DNA of 64,000 nt from NCBI RefSeq assembly GCF_001278705.1, contig NZ_CP012600.1:62190-126189 (forward strand). The letters run 5' to 3'. Both the position numbers and the translations under genes were made by a program. Positions 1 through 9,078 of this stretch are shown in pieces (within the stretch, counting starts at the first letter, position 1; every line of letters starts with the position of its first letter). The notes under the pieces are model-generated. The model was not told the origin of the DNA and searched no databases. It saw only the letters and a list, made by a program, of their open reading frames with translations. Source of the DNA: Bacillus gobiensis. Its GTDB lineage: Bacteria > Bacillota > Bacilli > Bacillales > Bacillaceae.

Positions 1-1566
1 ATAGAAAAGGAAGATGAAAAATCTATAAATGAAAATTTATTAATGAAGAATCAACTGAAACATCAGCTGTCTTCCATTATGATTAATAATTCATACGGAA
101 TTTCCATTACTGTATTCCTCAATGACGGGACCGGTGTTTGGTGGAATAACCCATCACTTCCACAGACGGAATGGTTCAAAAACTTTACCGCGAATGATCA
201 GAAATGGGTAGCGGCTCACATTGATCCGTTCCAGCAATCTCAAGAAATGAGAGAAACAAAAGTAAATAGCTATCTTATTCCTTTATTTGATTTAGATACG
301 TTTCAAACTTCTGGTGTCATTAAAGTGAACTTTCCGACCTCTTTGCTGCATACTGCTTTACGCAAGATACCGCCTGAGAAAAATGGCAATGTTTATTTGC
401 TGGACAGCAAGGGTGAAGATGTATTAGCAGAAAAGGTAGAAACGCCAAAAAAGGTCATCCGGCAAAGCTTGGCGAAAATAAGCGATGATAAAAATGAAAA
501 AGGCTTAATAAAAATGGACTATGAGGGAGAAGAGCATTTCGTTTTTTTTCAAAAGTTAAGCGTCGGTGATTGGATTCTTATGAGTGAAGTGAGTTCATCA
601 GATTTGTTTTCAACGATTAATAAATTAAGACAAAGCCTGCTTCTTATCTGCTCGATTATTTTTATCACAACCATTGTTGCTTCATTTAAGCTTTCCGTTC
701 ATATCGTCAGTCCGCTGGAAAAGCTGACGAAGGCGATGACTTTTGTTGAACGCGGAGAATTTGCCGGAGCCAAGCGTTATATTCCCACTATAGATCTTCC
801 CAATCACGAAGTGGGGTACGTCATAAATGTGTTCGGCCGCACAATAGATCGATTAAATCATTTAATAGAAACGGAATATGAGGCGAATATACGGAGAAAA
901 AATGCCGAGTATAAAGCATTGCTATTACAAATCAATCCCCATTTTATGAATAATACGCTCGAGATTATCGGTGGACTGGCTGCGCAAGGGAAAAATGAAG
1001 ATGTGATAAACGTCAGTATTGACTTGGCGCGGATGATGAGATATTCCTTGAATACGAAAAGTGATGTCGTGAACTTAGAGGATGAACTCAATTATATTAA
1101 GAATTTTACGGATATTTTAAAAATGCGATATGAGGAGTCTCTAACTATCGAAATTCAAGAGGACCCAAAAATGAAAGCGGTTTCAATAATTAAGTTTATT
1201 TTACAGCCGCTAGTCGAAAATGCGGTGAAATACAGTTTTGAAAGAAGTGAATACGCAGAAATACTGATCAAAACGAAAAAGGTTGACGATCAATTGCTGC
1301 TTGAAGTGAAAGATAATGGAGCAGGCATGCCAAAGAGAGTGATGAAGGATTTACTTCTCTATAGCAGCAATGATAGTTCTCATCAATTGTTAAAAAGCAG
1401 CGGCAGCAGCATAGGGTTAAGGAATGTGCTTGGACGGTTAATCATTTATTACGGGCAAAATTTTTCGTATGACATTCAATCGGAAATAAACGGCGGAACA
1501 AAAATATCGTTATGGATAAAGATAACGAAGGGGGATCAATATAGTGAAGCTGTTAATTGCGGATGA
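1..1566 (+). CDS. Sensor histidine kinase, YesM family (5' end outside window)
   Basis: Membrane sensor kinase that probably phosphorylates the regulator encoded next. The frame is open to base 1 with no stop, so the true start and first membrane segment lie upstream; ATG 43 is internal. From that ATG: an extracellular sensor part to about residue 195, a membrane helix (LLLICSIIFITTIVASFKL, about 199-217), a HAMP linker, the His_kinase box with QINPHFMNN (phosphoacceptor His at about 300), then a HATPase with QPLVENAVKYS (N box) and DNGAGMP (G1 box). This layout is typical of YesM/LytS-type kinases controlling sugar uptake. It overlaps the regulator gene by 23 bp, so they are co-translated. 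The sensed sugar is unknown; the neighbouring GH32 enzyme and importer suggest a fructan product (inference). Confidence 0.9.
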   Translation: MEKEDEKSINENLLMKNQLKHQLSSIMINNSYGISITVFLNDGTGVWWNNPSLPQTEWFKNFTANDQKWVAAHIDPFQQSQEMRETKVNSYLIPLFDLDTFQTSGVIKVNFPTSLLHTALRKIPPEKNGNVYLLDSKGEDVLAEKVETPKKVIRQSLAKISDDKNEKGLIKMDYEGEEHFVFFQKLSVGDWILMSEVSSSDLFSTINKLRQSLLLICSIIFITTIVASFKLSVHIVSPLEKLTKAMTFVERGEFAGAKRYIPTIDLPNHEVGYVINVFGRTIDRLNHLIETEYEANIRRKNAEYKALLLQINPHFMNNTLEIIGGLAAQGKNEDVINVSIDLARMMRYSLNTKSDVVNLEDELNYIKNFTDILKMRYEESLTIEIQEDPKMKAVSIIKFILQPLVENAVKYSFERSEYAEILIKTKKVDDQLLLEVKDNGAGMPKRVMKDLLLYSSNDSSHQLLKSSGSSIGLRNVLGRLIIYYGQNFSYDIQSEINGGTKISLWIKITKGDQYSEAVNCG

Positions 1567-3112
1567 TGAGGTGCAAATTAGAAAAGGCTTGCGTATGAAA
1601 GTAAAGTGGGAAAAAGAAGGATTCGACCGGATCGAGGAAGCATCCAATGGCAGGGAAGCACTTGATGTATTAAGCAAAATGGATATCGACATCGTGATAA
1701 CAGATATCAAGATGCCTATAGTAGACGGAATCGAATTTTCTCGAATTTGCCACAGGGAGCACCTCAATGTAAAGATATTGGCATTATCGGGTTATTCCGA
1801 TTATGAATATTTGCGCTCTGCGATGAAGGAAGGTGTAAAGGACTATTTGTTAAAGCCTGTCGCACCTGATGAATTAGTCGCAGCCGTGCGAAAGCTTCGT
1901 GAGGAAGTGACGAAAGAAAAAAGAAAACAAAGAGCAGCTAATCAATTGCAGGAAACCCAAGAGCAGTATTTATTGCATTTAATTAAAGAAGAATGGTCAG
2001 AAATTCATATGGAACATAAAAAACTCCGTCAGCTGCAGTTGGATGGTTTGACAGTTGAAGGGGCAAAGGTTCAGTTTATCACCGTTGAAATGAGAAATTC
2101 TAAAGAAAATCCTGAAGTATTGAGGGAACTATGGCTTCCTTTTCAAATGCTTTGCAGAGAAATCGCACAAGAGCAAAAAAGAACGTATTGCATTTATGAT
2201 CCAAGCTATGCGAATATGCTGCATTTTATCCATCGTTTGGATGTAGAGCAGTTGATTTGTTCAAAAAGTTTAGCGAAAAAAGTTCAGCGATATGCAAAAG
2301 ACTATTTGAAGCTGGAAACAGCCATCGGAATAGGAACGGTCGTTTCCGGCTTAACAGAATTTAAAAATGGATACATTTCAAGCTTGCTTTCCTGGAGCCA
2401 AAGTCTGTTGGGCTCCCATTCACAAGTGATTGATGGGGTTGTTGCCAAAGGGGTGTTTGATCTATCCAATGATTTTGAAAGAAAAGTAATCAATGCAATT
2501 GAAAATATCAATCGTGAGGCTTTTACAAGCAACATCTCGTCTTTATTAGGAGAAAATTGCAATCATTCGATTCAGTCTTTTTCTTATGTCGCCAACCGCT
2601 TGCTTCTGTTGCTGGGATCAGCTGCAAGAAAATATGAAATTGACACAATGGACATGCAAAGACAGATGTGGATGTGCCAGCTTAGAATATGGGAACTCAA
2701 TTCGCAAATGAAGGTGTTGAATCATCTTGTCCAAATCGCGCAATCTATAATGGATGAGATTCAAAAGACTAGGTATTCGAAAGGGAAAATCACAATTGAA
2801 AGCATACGGCAATATATCGACCAGCATTATTCAGATGAGATTACGCTCACCAGCCTGTCAGAAAAATTTTTCATCAACAGTGCCTATTTATCCGAATTGT
2901 TTAAAAATCATATCGGGCAAACGTTTAGTGACTATCTGATCAAGCTGCGCATCAATAAGGCGATGTTATTTCTTAAGGACGAGCAGCTGAAAATCATTGA
3001 TGTGGCAAACCTGGTCGGTTTTTCGAATTCGGGTTATTTTAGTACCGTTTTTAAAAAGTATGTAGGCCAAACGCCTGTTGAATATCGGCGATCCATCCAA
3101 CTTTCTGATTAA
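1544..3112 (+). CDS. Response regulator, YesN/AraC type
   Basis: DNA-binding partner of the upstream kinase. GTG start with the ribosome site GAAGGGGG about 8 bases before it. An N-terminal receiver domain (about 1-120) carries the acidic pair ADDE near residue 7, the phosphoacceptor Asp54 in DIVITDIKMP and the conserved Lys in DYLLKPV. A long variable middle (about 130-410) is followed by an AraC-type double helix-turn-helix (about 415-520, with ITLTSLSEKFFINSAYLSEL and VGFSNSGYFSTVFKKYVG). Length of 522 aa is normal for YesN-type regulators. Such pairs usually activate an adjacent sugar ABC importer and glycosidase; here the GH32 gene and the importer at 6749-9915 are the obvious targets, but no binding site was identified. 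Confidence 0.92.
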   Translation: MKLLIADDEVQIRKGLRMKVKWEKEGFDRIEEASNGREALDVLSKMDIDIVITDIKMPIVDGIEFSRICHREHLNVKILALSGYSDYEYLRSAMKEGVKDYLLKPVAPDELVAAVRKLREEVTKEKRKQRAANQLQETQEQYLLHLIKEEWSEIHMEHKKLRQLQLDGLTVEGAKVQFITVEMRNSKENPEVLRELWLPFQMLCREIAQEQKRTYCIYDPSYANMLHFIHRLDVEQLICSKSLAKKVQRYAKDYLKLETAIGIGTVVSGLTEFKNGYISSLLSWSQSLLGSHSQVIDGVVAKGVFDLSNDFERKVINAIENINREAFTSNISSLLGENCNHSIQSFSYVANRLLLLLGSAARKYEIDTMDMQRQMWMCQLRIWELNSQMKVLNHLVQIAQSIMDEIQKTRYSKGKITIESIRQYIDQHYSDEITLTSLSEKFFINSAYLSELFKNHIGQTFSDYLIKLRINKAMLFLKDEQLKIIDVANLVGFSNSGYFSTVFKKYVGQTPVEYRRSIQLSD

Positions 3113-3288
3113 GGTTGTGTAGTGAGATCAGCCCAGTTATAATGCAGAATGTAGCTTTTTAATTGATTGGTGGGCGATATTCCCGAAATTTTCAAATCTT
3201 ATTATCCAATTTTTTTAAACGAAAACACCAAAAACATCTGATAGTCTTAGGGCTATAGATTGAACAACTTAGTGAGGTGAGGAAAACT

Positions 3289-5136
3289 TTGAAAATAAAA
3301 ACGAAAATGATGGTTGTATTTTGCTTTATTATATTAATGCTGGCTGCATGTAAAGGCGAGGAAGAAAAAGAGGTCGAGAAGGAAAAAGAATTCACCTTGC
3401 CTATTCATGAAGCCGATTCCGACTATTTTACGGAACGATTTCGCCAGCAATACCATTATTCTCCTGAAGCCGGAAATTTAGCAGATCCGAACGGGATGGT
3501 TTATTTTCAAGGAGAATATCATCAGTTTTTTCAGCAAAATGGCCAGTGGGCCCATGCAATAAGCAAGGACCTTATTCATTGGGATCATCAGCCGATTGCC
3601 TTATTTCACGATGATTTAGGACAATCTCTTTCTGGGAGTGCTGTTGTAGATTGGAACGATACAACCGGATTTTTTGAAGGGAAGCCAGGTTTGGTTGCTA
3701 TGTTTACGAATGCTAAAGAGGGAGTCGAATCTCAAAGCATTGCTTATAGCAAGGACGGAAGAACGTGGGAGAAATATGAAGGAAACCCGGTCATTCCAAA
3801 TCCGGGCGTAAAGGATTTCAGAGATCCAAAGGTTTTTTGGCATGAAGAGTCAAAAAAATGGGTGATGGTCGTATCATCAAACCTTAGCGTACGCTTTTAC
3901 GGATCCCCCGATTTAAAGAAATGGGACTTCCTAAGTGAATTTGGAGGGCAGGGCTCTCAAGCAGGTGTGTGGGAATGTCCTGATTTATTTCAACTTCCAG
4001 TCGATGGCGATCCGGCAAAAAAGAAGTGGGTACTGCACGTAAGTATCGGTGACAACGAAGAAACCGCTGGATCGTCCGCTCAATATTTTGTTGGAGAGTT
4101 TGACGGTGTTCATTTTACCAATGATAATCCAAAGGAAGAAGTGTTGTGGACAGACTATGGGAGAGATTTTTATGCAGCACAATCCTATTCTGATGTTCCG
4201 GCCGAGGATGGCAGGCGTATTTGGTTAGGGTGGATGTCAAATTGGCGGTATCCTTATCAATCTCCAACTGAACCATGGAAGGGAACATTATCGATTCCTA
4301 GGGCATTATCACTAAAGACTGAAGAAGACGGAAAGGTTCGTCTTGTCCAGCAGCCAGTTGAAGAACTGAAAAACCTGCGGGCAGGTGAAAAAAACTTTAC
4401 CGATTTGAAAGTCGACGGGAGCTTGCCGATCTCTGATTTTTCTGGAACGACGTTTGAATTTGAAGGAGTAGCTGAATGGGAAGCTCTTGAGGAGTTTGGA
4501 ATTCGCTTACGGAAGTCGGAGAAAGAGGAGACTGCCATTGGATATCAATCGGAAGGATCCTCCTTGTTTGTTGATCGAACGAAATCAGGATTGCCATCGA
4601 TCATTGACAGAACAGGAGCTCCGTTTGAATTTGGGAAAAGATTCACTTCTCCTTATCCTCCAGAGAAGAAGCAAGTGAAAATCCACGGCTTTGTCGATGA
4701 ATCCTCTGTTGAATTATTTATCAACGACGGGGAACAAGTATTCTCGAATTTAATTTATACAAATCCCGCGAATCGGAATATCGAGCTTTACTCAAATGGC
4801 GGACCAGTCACATTCAAGTCACTCAATTTTTATCATTTAAAATCAACCTGGAGAAAATCTCCTAAGACTGACCAAGCAGAGCGAGTCGTAGTCAATGACA
4901 AGACGATTGATCTCAAAGTAGGAGAATCGAAAGAAACCCAGGCGATTTTAAAGCCTGATTTTCTAAAAGAAAAGAAAGACATCGTTTGGAAATCGGAAAG
5001 TGACGTTGTTGAAGTCACACAAACGAAAGACGGAAAAGCGGTGATTAAAGGTCTGAAGCCGGGCCAAGCTGAAATTACGGCTGCTGATTCAACTGGAAAG
5101 ATTACATCCCAGGTTACTGTATTTGTTGTTGAATAA
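3289..5136 (+). CDS. GH32 beta-fructosidase (levanase-like) lipoprotein with C-terminal Ig-like domain
   Basis: Extracellular, membrane-anchored glycoside hydrolase family 32 enzyme, probably releasing fructose from levan/inulin-type fructans. TTG 3289 is chosen because GAGGTGAGG lies 7 bases upstream; GTG 3277 would overlap that site. A signal peptide ends in lipobox LMLAAC. GH32 motifs: DPNG (nucleophile Asp, codon at 3484), FRDPKVF (RDP) and WECPDLF (acid/base Glu). The last 80 or so residues form a bacterial Ig-like (Big_2) domain. Oddities: the usual WMNDPNG reads NLADPNG, and the loop after it is shorter than I recall for Bacillus SacC (FQQNGQWAHAISKDL). The rest resembles SacC closely. 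Substrate could therefore differ from a standard exo-levanase. Confidence 0.85.
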   Translation: MKIKTKMMVVFCFIILMLAACKGEEEKEVEKEKEFTLPIHEADSDYFTERFRQQYHYSPEAGNLADPNGMVYFQGEYHQFFQQNGQWAHAISKDLIHWDHQPIALFHDDLGQSLSGSAVVDWNDTTGFFEGKPGLVAMFTNAKEGVESQSIAYSKDGRTWEKYEGNPVIPNPGVKDFRDPKVFWHEESKKWVMVVSSNLSVRFYGSPDLKKWDFLSEFGGQGSQAGVWECPDLFQLPVDGDPAKKKWVLHVSIGDNEETAGSSAQYFVGEFDGVHFTNDNPKEEVLWTDYGRDFYAAQSYSDVPAEDGRRIWLGWMSNWRYPYQSPTEPWKGTLSIPRALSLKTEEDGKVRLVQQPVEELKNLRAGEKNFTDLKVDGSLPISDFSGTTFEFEGVAEWEALEEFGIRLRKSEKEETAIGYQSEGSSLFVDRTKSGLPSIIDRTGAPFEFGKRFTSPYPPEKKQVKIHGFVDESSVELFINDGEQVFSNLIYTNPANRNIELYSNGGPVTFKSLNFYHLKSTWRKSPKTDQAERVVVNDKTIDLKVGESKETQAILKPDFLKEKKDIVWKSESDVVEVTQTKDGKAVIKGLKPGQAEITAADSTGKITSQVTVFVVE

Positions 5137-5152
5137 TCACATAAGAAAAGAG

Positions 5153-5182
5153 TGTCCCAAAAGCCAGGCTTTTGGGACATTT
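5153..5182. terminator. Bidirectional terminator between GH32 gene and glycosyltransferase
   Basis: The arms TGTCCCAAAAGC and GCTTTTGGGACA form a perfect stem with a 3-base loop, placed between two convergent genes. T-rich sequence follows on the plus side and A-rich sequence precedes it, so it can end both transcripts. Confidence 0.8.
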
Positions 5183-5193
5183 GTAATATTGGA

Positions 5194-6417
5194 TTATTTT
5201 AATAAAGTCTTCGTACTACTTGATACAAATTTATAAATTTCATCTGCAGCCTGTTTGTATCCTCCAGCTGTTCGTAATGAATGCCCTATTTTTTCTGCAT
5301 TTTTCTTGTATTGCGGATTACTTAGAACTTCTTGAATCGTTTCATTCAGAAGCTGGGATGTAAGATCATTTTTGTCTAGTTTTTTTCCTGCTCCTAACTC
5401 TGTCACTCGGTCAGCTACCATATACTGATCGACAGCCATAGGTATAACAACTAGAGGGGTATCGTAATATAATCCCTCACTTGTACTATTCATTCCTCCG
5501 TGGGTCACGAAAAGATCTGCCTTCTTTAACACTTCCAGTTGCGGAACATAATTTTTAACAATAAAGTTATCGGGAATGTTTTTGAATTGCGTAAGATCCG
5601 TTTGCTTACCTGCAGAAAGAATAACCGTTCCTTTAAAATCCTTTAAAGCTTCAAAACACAAATCATATATTTCAAGCTTTTGATTAAAAATGGTTCCCAT
5701 TGAGAAATAGACTACTTTATCTTCGCCACTTTCTAGCTCTGAAAGATCCTCAATATCTTTTCGTTTTACAATCGATGGCCCGTTAAATTTATACTCATTA
5801 TCGAACATTTCTCTGTGAGGTTGGAAATATGGAGAAGTGAACACTAATGTAATGTCTCCTGGATTTGACATGACGTCTAATACACTTTTTATGTTAACAT
5901 CATATTTTTCATTAAATGTCTTCACTAATTTCTGATAAAGAGGATAATATGGCGACTGTTCAGGTTCAATATTTCTGCTTGGCATCATCTCAGTAGCCAA
6001 TTGGTCATTCATCGCAAAAGTTGTGCATAATGAAACTTTAGGAAGGTTCAATAAATCTGCAATAATGGATCCTGCAAAAAGATGATGATCATATAAAACA
6101 TAGTCATATGATTCATTTGCAACTTCTGACATAATTTCCTCGATAATTACTTGATATCCTTCTAAAAATGAGCATAGAAACTCAAGTGTATCTTGATCAT
6201 CCGGCTCTTCTTCACTCATTCGTTTTGCAATATCAAGATTTTCAATGAAATTGTAATAATTTCTGAATGTCGCTCCAGTTTTTTGGATTTTCGTTTGATA
6301 TTCTTCTATTCCATAATAAACAACACTTTCACCACGGGAAATTAACTCCTCAATGACTCCTAAAGACGGGTTAGTATGTCCTTCTGCTGGAAATCCAATT
6401 ACAAGTATATTTGCCAT
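5194..6417 (-). CDS. MGT-family UDP-glycosyltransferase (YjiC-like)
   Basis: Cytoplasmic GT-B glycosyltransferase of the macrolide glycosyltransferase (MGT) family, which moves a sugar, usually glucose from UDP-glucose, onto small hydrophobic acceptors. The N-terminus MANILVIGFPAEGHTN is the acceptor-domain signature; the C-terminal half carries VVYFSMGTIFN and the donor-binding region with THGGMNSTSEGLYYDTPLVV (HGGxNS). ATG 6417 is chosen with AAAGGA about 9 bases upstream; the TTG 18 bases earlier lacks such a site. Length of 407 aa is normal. It lies opposite to the sugar genes on both sides and shares the intergenic region with the importer. Acceptor unknown; self-protection or metabolite glucosylation is possible. 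Confidence 0.85.
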   Translation of the reverse strand: MANILVIGFPAEGHTNPSLGVIEELISRGESVVYYGIEEYQTKIQKTGATFRNYYNFIENLDIAKRMSEEEPDDQDTLEFLCSFLEGYQVIIEEIMSEVANESYDYVLYDHHLFAGSIIADLLNLPKVSLCTTFAMNDQLATEMMPSRNIEPEQSPYYPLYQKLVKTFNEKYDVNIKSVLDVMSNPGDITLVFTSPYFQPHREMFDNEYKFNGPSIVKRKDIEDLSELESGEDKVVYFSMGTIFNQKLEIYDLCFEALKDFKGTVILSAGKQTDLTQFKNIPDNFIVKNYVPQLEVLKKADLFVTHGGMNSTSEGLYYDTPLVVIPMAVDQYMVADRVTELGAGKKLDKNDLTSQLLNETIQEVLSNPQYKKNAEKIGHSLRTAGGYKQAADEIYKFVSSSTKTLLK

Positions 6418-6510
6418 CGTATTCAATCCTTTCAAAGATTAATAACTTGATCGTTAGAAAAATATTACAGTTAGCCACACTTTACTACAAAGTGTAAGTA
6501 TCGTAAATCG

Positions 6511-6525
6511 TTAAAGCGTTTACAA
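6511..6525 (-). promoter_or_regulatory. Candidate cre (CcpA) site
   Basis: Read on the minus strand the site is TTGTAAACGCTTTAA, one mismatch from the cre consensus WTGNAANCGNWNNCW as I recall it. It lies in the 331-bp gap between the glycosyltransferase start and the sugar-binding protein start, 224 bp before the latter. CcpA control of the importer, of the glycosyltransferase, or of both is an inference. The rest of the gap is AT-rich and shows nothing else beyond the promoter candidate at 6704. Confidence 0.5.
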
Positions 6526-6703
6526 ATTCAAATAGAGCTAATATACTCATTTCGTTATAGTAAAAAAACAATAAAGTGAAATATAAATTTGGTGAAATAG
6601 TATTAGAGTGCAGTAATTAACCAAAACAATTTTGTTAAAAAAAGAAACCGAAAAAATTAAATAAACGTATCCAAAGATTTTGCAATCCTGCGTATGGCTA
6701 TTT

Positions 6704-6712
6704 TGCTATAGT
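6704..6712 (+). promoter_or_regulatory. Candidate extended -10 promoter of the sugar ABC operon
   Basis: TGCTATAGT matches an extended -10 element (TGnTATAAT) 36 bases before the binding-protein ATG. No good -35 lies at 17 bases (TTGCAA at 6680 is too far, with 21 bases between), which fits an extended -10 or an activator-dependent promoter, such as one served by the YesN-like regulator. Confidence 0.35.
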
Positions 6713-6748
6713 TGAAAAAAAGATAACTATATTTGGGGGAGATAAGAG

Positions 6749-8059
6749 ATGAAGAAGAAAAAAGCCTTCGCTGTTACGGCAGCTGCAGTCATGGCAATCA
6801 GTATATTGTTAGGAGGTTGTTCATCATCGAAAGAAACTTCAGATCAATCTCAAGGGGACGGTGTCCAATTAACGTTTTGGCGAAATTCCGGAAATGATGC
6901 AGAGAACAAAGTTTATGAAGAACTGATCAAATCTTATGAGAAAGAAAATCCAACGGTTGATGTGAAAATGACGCCAATTCCGTTCGCAGACTATTCGACA
7001 AAGCTGAGAACCGCCTTGGCTTCAGGCAGCCCGCCGGATATCTTCGCAGTTGACAGTCCTGATTTAGGCGCCTACGCAGAAGCGGGAGCATTGCTATCCA
7101 TTGATAAATACATGAAGGAGGAAGGGGAGATAGAGGATATTCCGGAATCAACTCTTAGCGGATTATCCTATAAAGATCAAATTTATCTCGCTCCGATTGT
7201 ACAATCAGGTATCGCGATGTTCTACAATAAAAAAATGTTTGAAAAAGCAGGGCTTGAGACGCCTTCGGAAGATCCAAAAAACCCTTGGACCTGGGATCAA
7301 GTACTGGAGGCAGCAAAAAAAATCAATGACCCGAAAAATGGCGTGTATGGGATTGATCCCGCACAAGGTTTCAGCGAAGGAGAAGGACCGGCATATTTTA
7401 AATCTCCAATTCTATGGCAATTTGGCGGAGAAATATTAAATCCGGAAGGTACATCTGCGGACGGATTTCTCAATTCACCAGAATCTTTGAAAGCGCTACA
7501 ATTCTATCAGGACTTGTATCAAAAAGAGAAAGTGGCTGCCGTAGAGCTGCCGCCTGATCCATTTGCGACAGGCAAGCTGGGTATCAGTATCGATGGGTCT
7601 TGGGCCCTTGCGCATTTCTCAAGCAACTTCCCTGACTTTAAATTAGGAGAGGATTACGGGGTTGCTCCGTTACCTAAGGGTGAAAAGCAGGTTGCGCCAA
7701 ACGGTGGATGGACTTTAGGTATTTCCGCCAAAACGAAACAGCAGGATGAAGCATGGAAATTTATCAAATATTTAACGAGCTATGAAGGGCAAAAAACGTA
7801 CGTAGAAGCAACCGGAGATATTCCAGTCAGGTATTCTGTCGCAAAAGAGATCCCTGAATTAAATGAGTATCCAAAGAACATCTTTTTAGTCCAGTCACAG
7901 GAATTTTCTAAAAACAGACCTGTTACGCCAGCCTATCCAACCGTCAGTAAAGCGATGAAAAAACTGTTTGAAGACGTTGGGATAGGGAATCGGGACGTGA
8001 AGGCTTCTGCAGAGGAAGCGGTAATGGAAATCGATAAGGCTCTTCAATCAAAAAAATAG
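6749..8059 (+). CDS. Sugar ABC transporter substrate-binding lipoprotein
   Basis: Captures an oligosaccharide outside the membrane for the two permeases encoded next. Signal peptide with lipobox ILLGGC near residue 24, then a serine-rich linker and a family 1 extracellular solute-binding fold of about 410 residues (start QLTFWRNSG; later SPPDIFAVDSPD; C-terminal PVTPAYPTVSKAM). Length of 436 aa is typical. ATG with GGGGGAG upstream. First gene of a three-gene operon after a two-component system and a GH32 fructosidase, so fructo-oligosaccharides are the likely cargo (inference). No ATPase is encoded here; this class commonly uses the shared ATPase MsmX, encoded elsewhere. Confidence 0.9.
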   Translation: MKKKKAFAVTAAAVMAISILLGGCSSSKETSDQSQGDGVQLTFWRNSGNDAENKVYEELIKSYEKENPTVDVKMTPIPFADYSTKLRTALASGSPPDIFAVDSPDLGAYAEAGALLSIDKYMKEEGEIEDIPESTLSGLSYKDQIYLAPIVQSGIAMFYNKKMFEKAGLETPSEDPKNPWTWDQVLEAAKKINDPKNGVYGIDPAQGFSEGEGPAYFKSPILWQFGGEILNPEGTSADGFLNSPESLKALQFYQDLYQKEKVAAVELPPDPFATGKLGISIDGSWALAHFSSNFPDFKLGEDYGVAPLPKGEKQVAPNGGWTLGISAKTKQQDEAWKFIKYLTSYEGQKTYVEATGDIPVRYSVAKEIPELNEYPKNIFLVQSQEFSKNRPVTPAYPTVSKAMKKLFEDVGIGNRDVKASAEEAVMEIDKALQSKK

Positions 8060-8119
8060 AAAGCAAAAGGGGAAGGGACTCCCTCCCCTTTCTCCTTCCA
8101 AAATGAAAGGGTGTTTCTA

Positions 8120-9058
8120 TTGGAAGCAAATAGAACTTTAAAAAGTAATATGAAGCCAAGCAAAAGCCAGCAATTTTTTAAGCTGTCTTATCGGCAAAGG
8201 GAGAGACTCGCGGGGCTTGGGTTTATCTTTCCTGTATTAGTCCTTTTAATCATATTTATGTTTTATCCGATGATTCAGGCCTTCATTATCAGCTTTCAAG
8301 AATACAATTTAATCAGCTTAGAAAAAAGTTTTATTGGTAACGGAAATTACTTGAATCTAATGAAGGATCAGGTTTTTCTAGACAGCTTGCTGCATTCTCT
8401 CCATTTTGCCGTTATCGTAGTTCCCGTGCAAGGCGCCATCTCGCTGGGGATTGCATTGCTAATACAAAAAAAATCAAAAGTAAATGGCATATTTCGAACG
8501 ATTTATTTTATTCCGGTTGTGATTTCAACGGCAGTAGCGGCGACTGTTTTTAAATTAATTTACAATAAAGAATTCGGACTGCTGAACAATTTTCTGGAAT
8601 CGCTTCATTTGCCGACTGTCAATTTTCTTTCTGATCCGAATACTGCGATGTATGGGGTTATTATTTTAGGAGTTTGGAAATCGGCGGGATTTTTTATGAT
8701 TGTCTTTCTTGCCGGCTTAAATAGCATTCCTTTCGATTTATACGAAGCGGCGAGAGTAGATGGAGCGGGGAGAATCAAACAATTTTTCTATATCACGCTC
8801 CCATTGTTAAAGCGAACAATCGCCTTCGTGGCTATTATTACAACAATCGATGCGATCAAACTGTCTGCATTGGTTTATGTGCTTACCGACGGCGGTCCTT
8901 CAGGCGCTACTGAAACAACGGTGGTCTATATTTTCAGGACAGCATTTGAACAAATGAATATGGGATACGCTTCAGCAGCAGCCTTTATTTTGTTTGCGAT
9001 AGTTTTAATTATTTCATTGATTCAAATGAGACTCTTCAAATCAGATGTGGAGTATTAA
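8120..9058 (+). CDS. Sugar ABC transporter permease (MalF/UgpA type)
   Basis: Membrane channel subunit of the importer. TTG 8120 is preferred because AAAGGG sits 8 bases before it; GTG 8111 overlaps the site. About six membrane helices, starting with GFIFPVLVLLIIFMFYPMIQ and ending with AAAFILFAIVLIISLIQM. The EAA motif that contacts the ATPase is seen as YEAARVDGAGRIKQFFYITLP. The length of 312 aa is usual for binding-protein-dependent permeases of the sugar class. It starts 60 bp after the binding protein and is followed 20 bp later by the second permease. Confidence 0.9.
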   Translation: MEANRTLKSNMKPSKSQQFFKLSYRQRERLAGLGFIFPVLVLLIIFMFYPMIQAFIISFQEYNLISLEKSFIGNGNYLNLMKDQVFLDSLLHSLHFAVIVVPVQGAISLGIALLIQKKSKVNGIFRTIYFIPVVISTAVAATVFKLIYNKEFGLLNNFLESLHLPTVNFLSDPNTAMYGVIILGVWKSAGFFMIVFLAGLNSIPFDLYEAARVDGAGRIKQFFYITLPLLKRTIAFVAIITTIDAIKLSALVYVLTDGGPSGATETTVVYIFRTAFEQMNMGYASAAAFILFAIVLIISLIQMRLFKSDVEY

Positions 9059-9078
9059 TCAGAAAAAGGGTGATGATT

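Noticed and set aside
4833-5180. 115-codon minus frame at the end of the GH32 gene
   Set aside because: Antisense to the Ig-like domain of the GH32 enzyme and to its terminator; no start signal.
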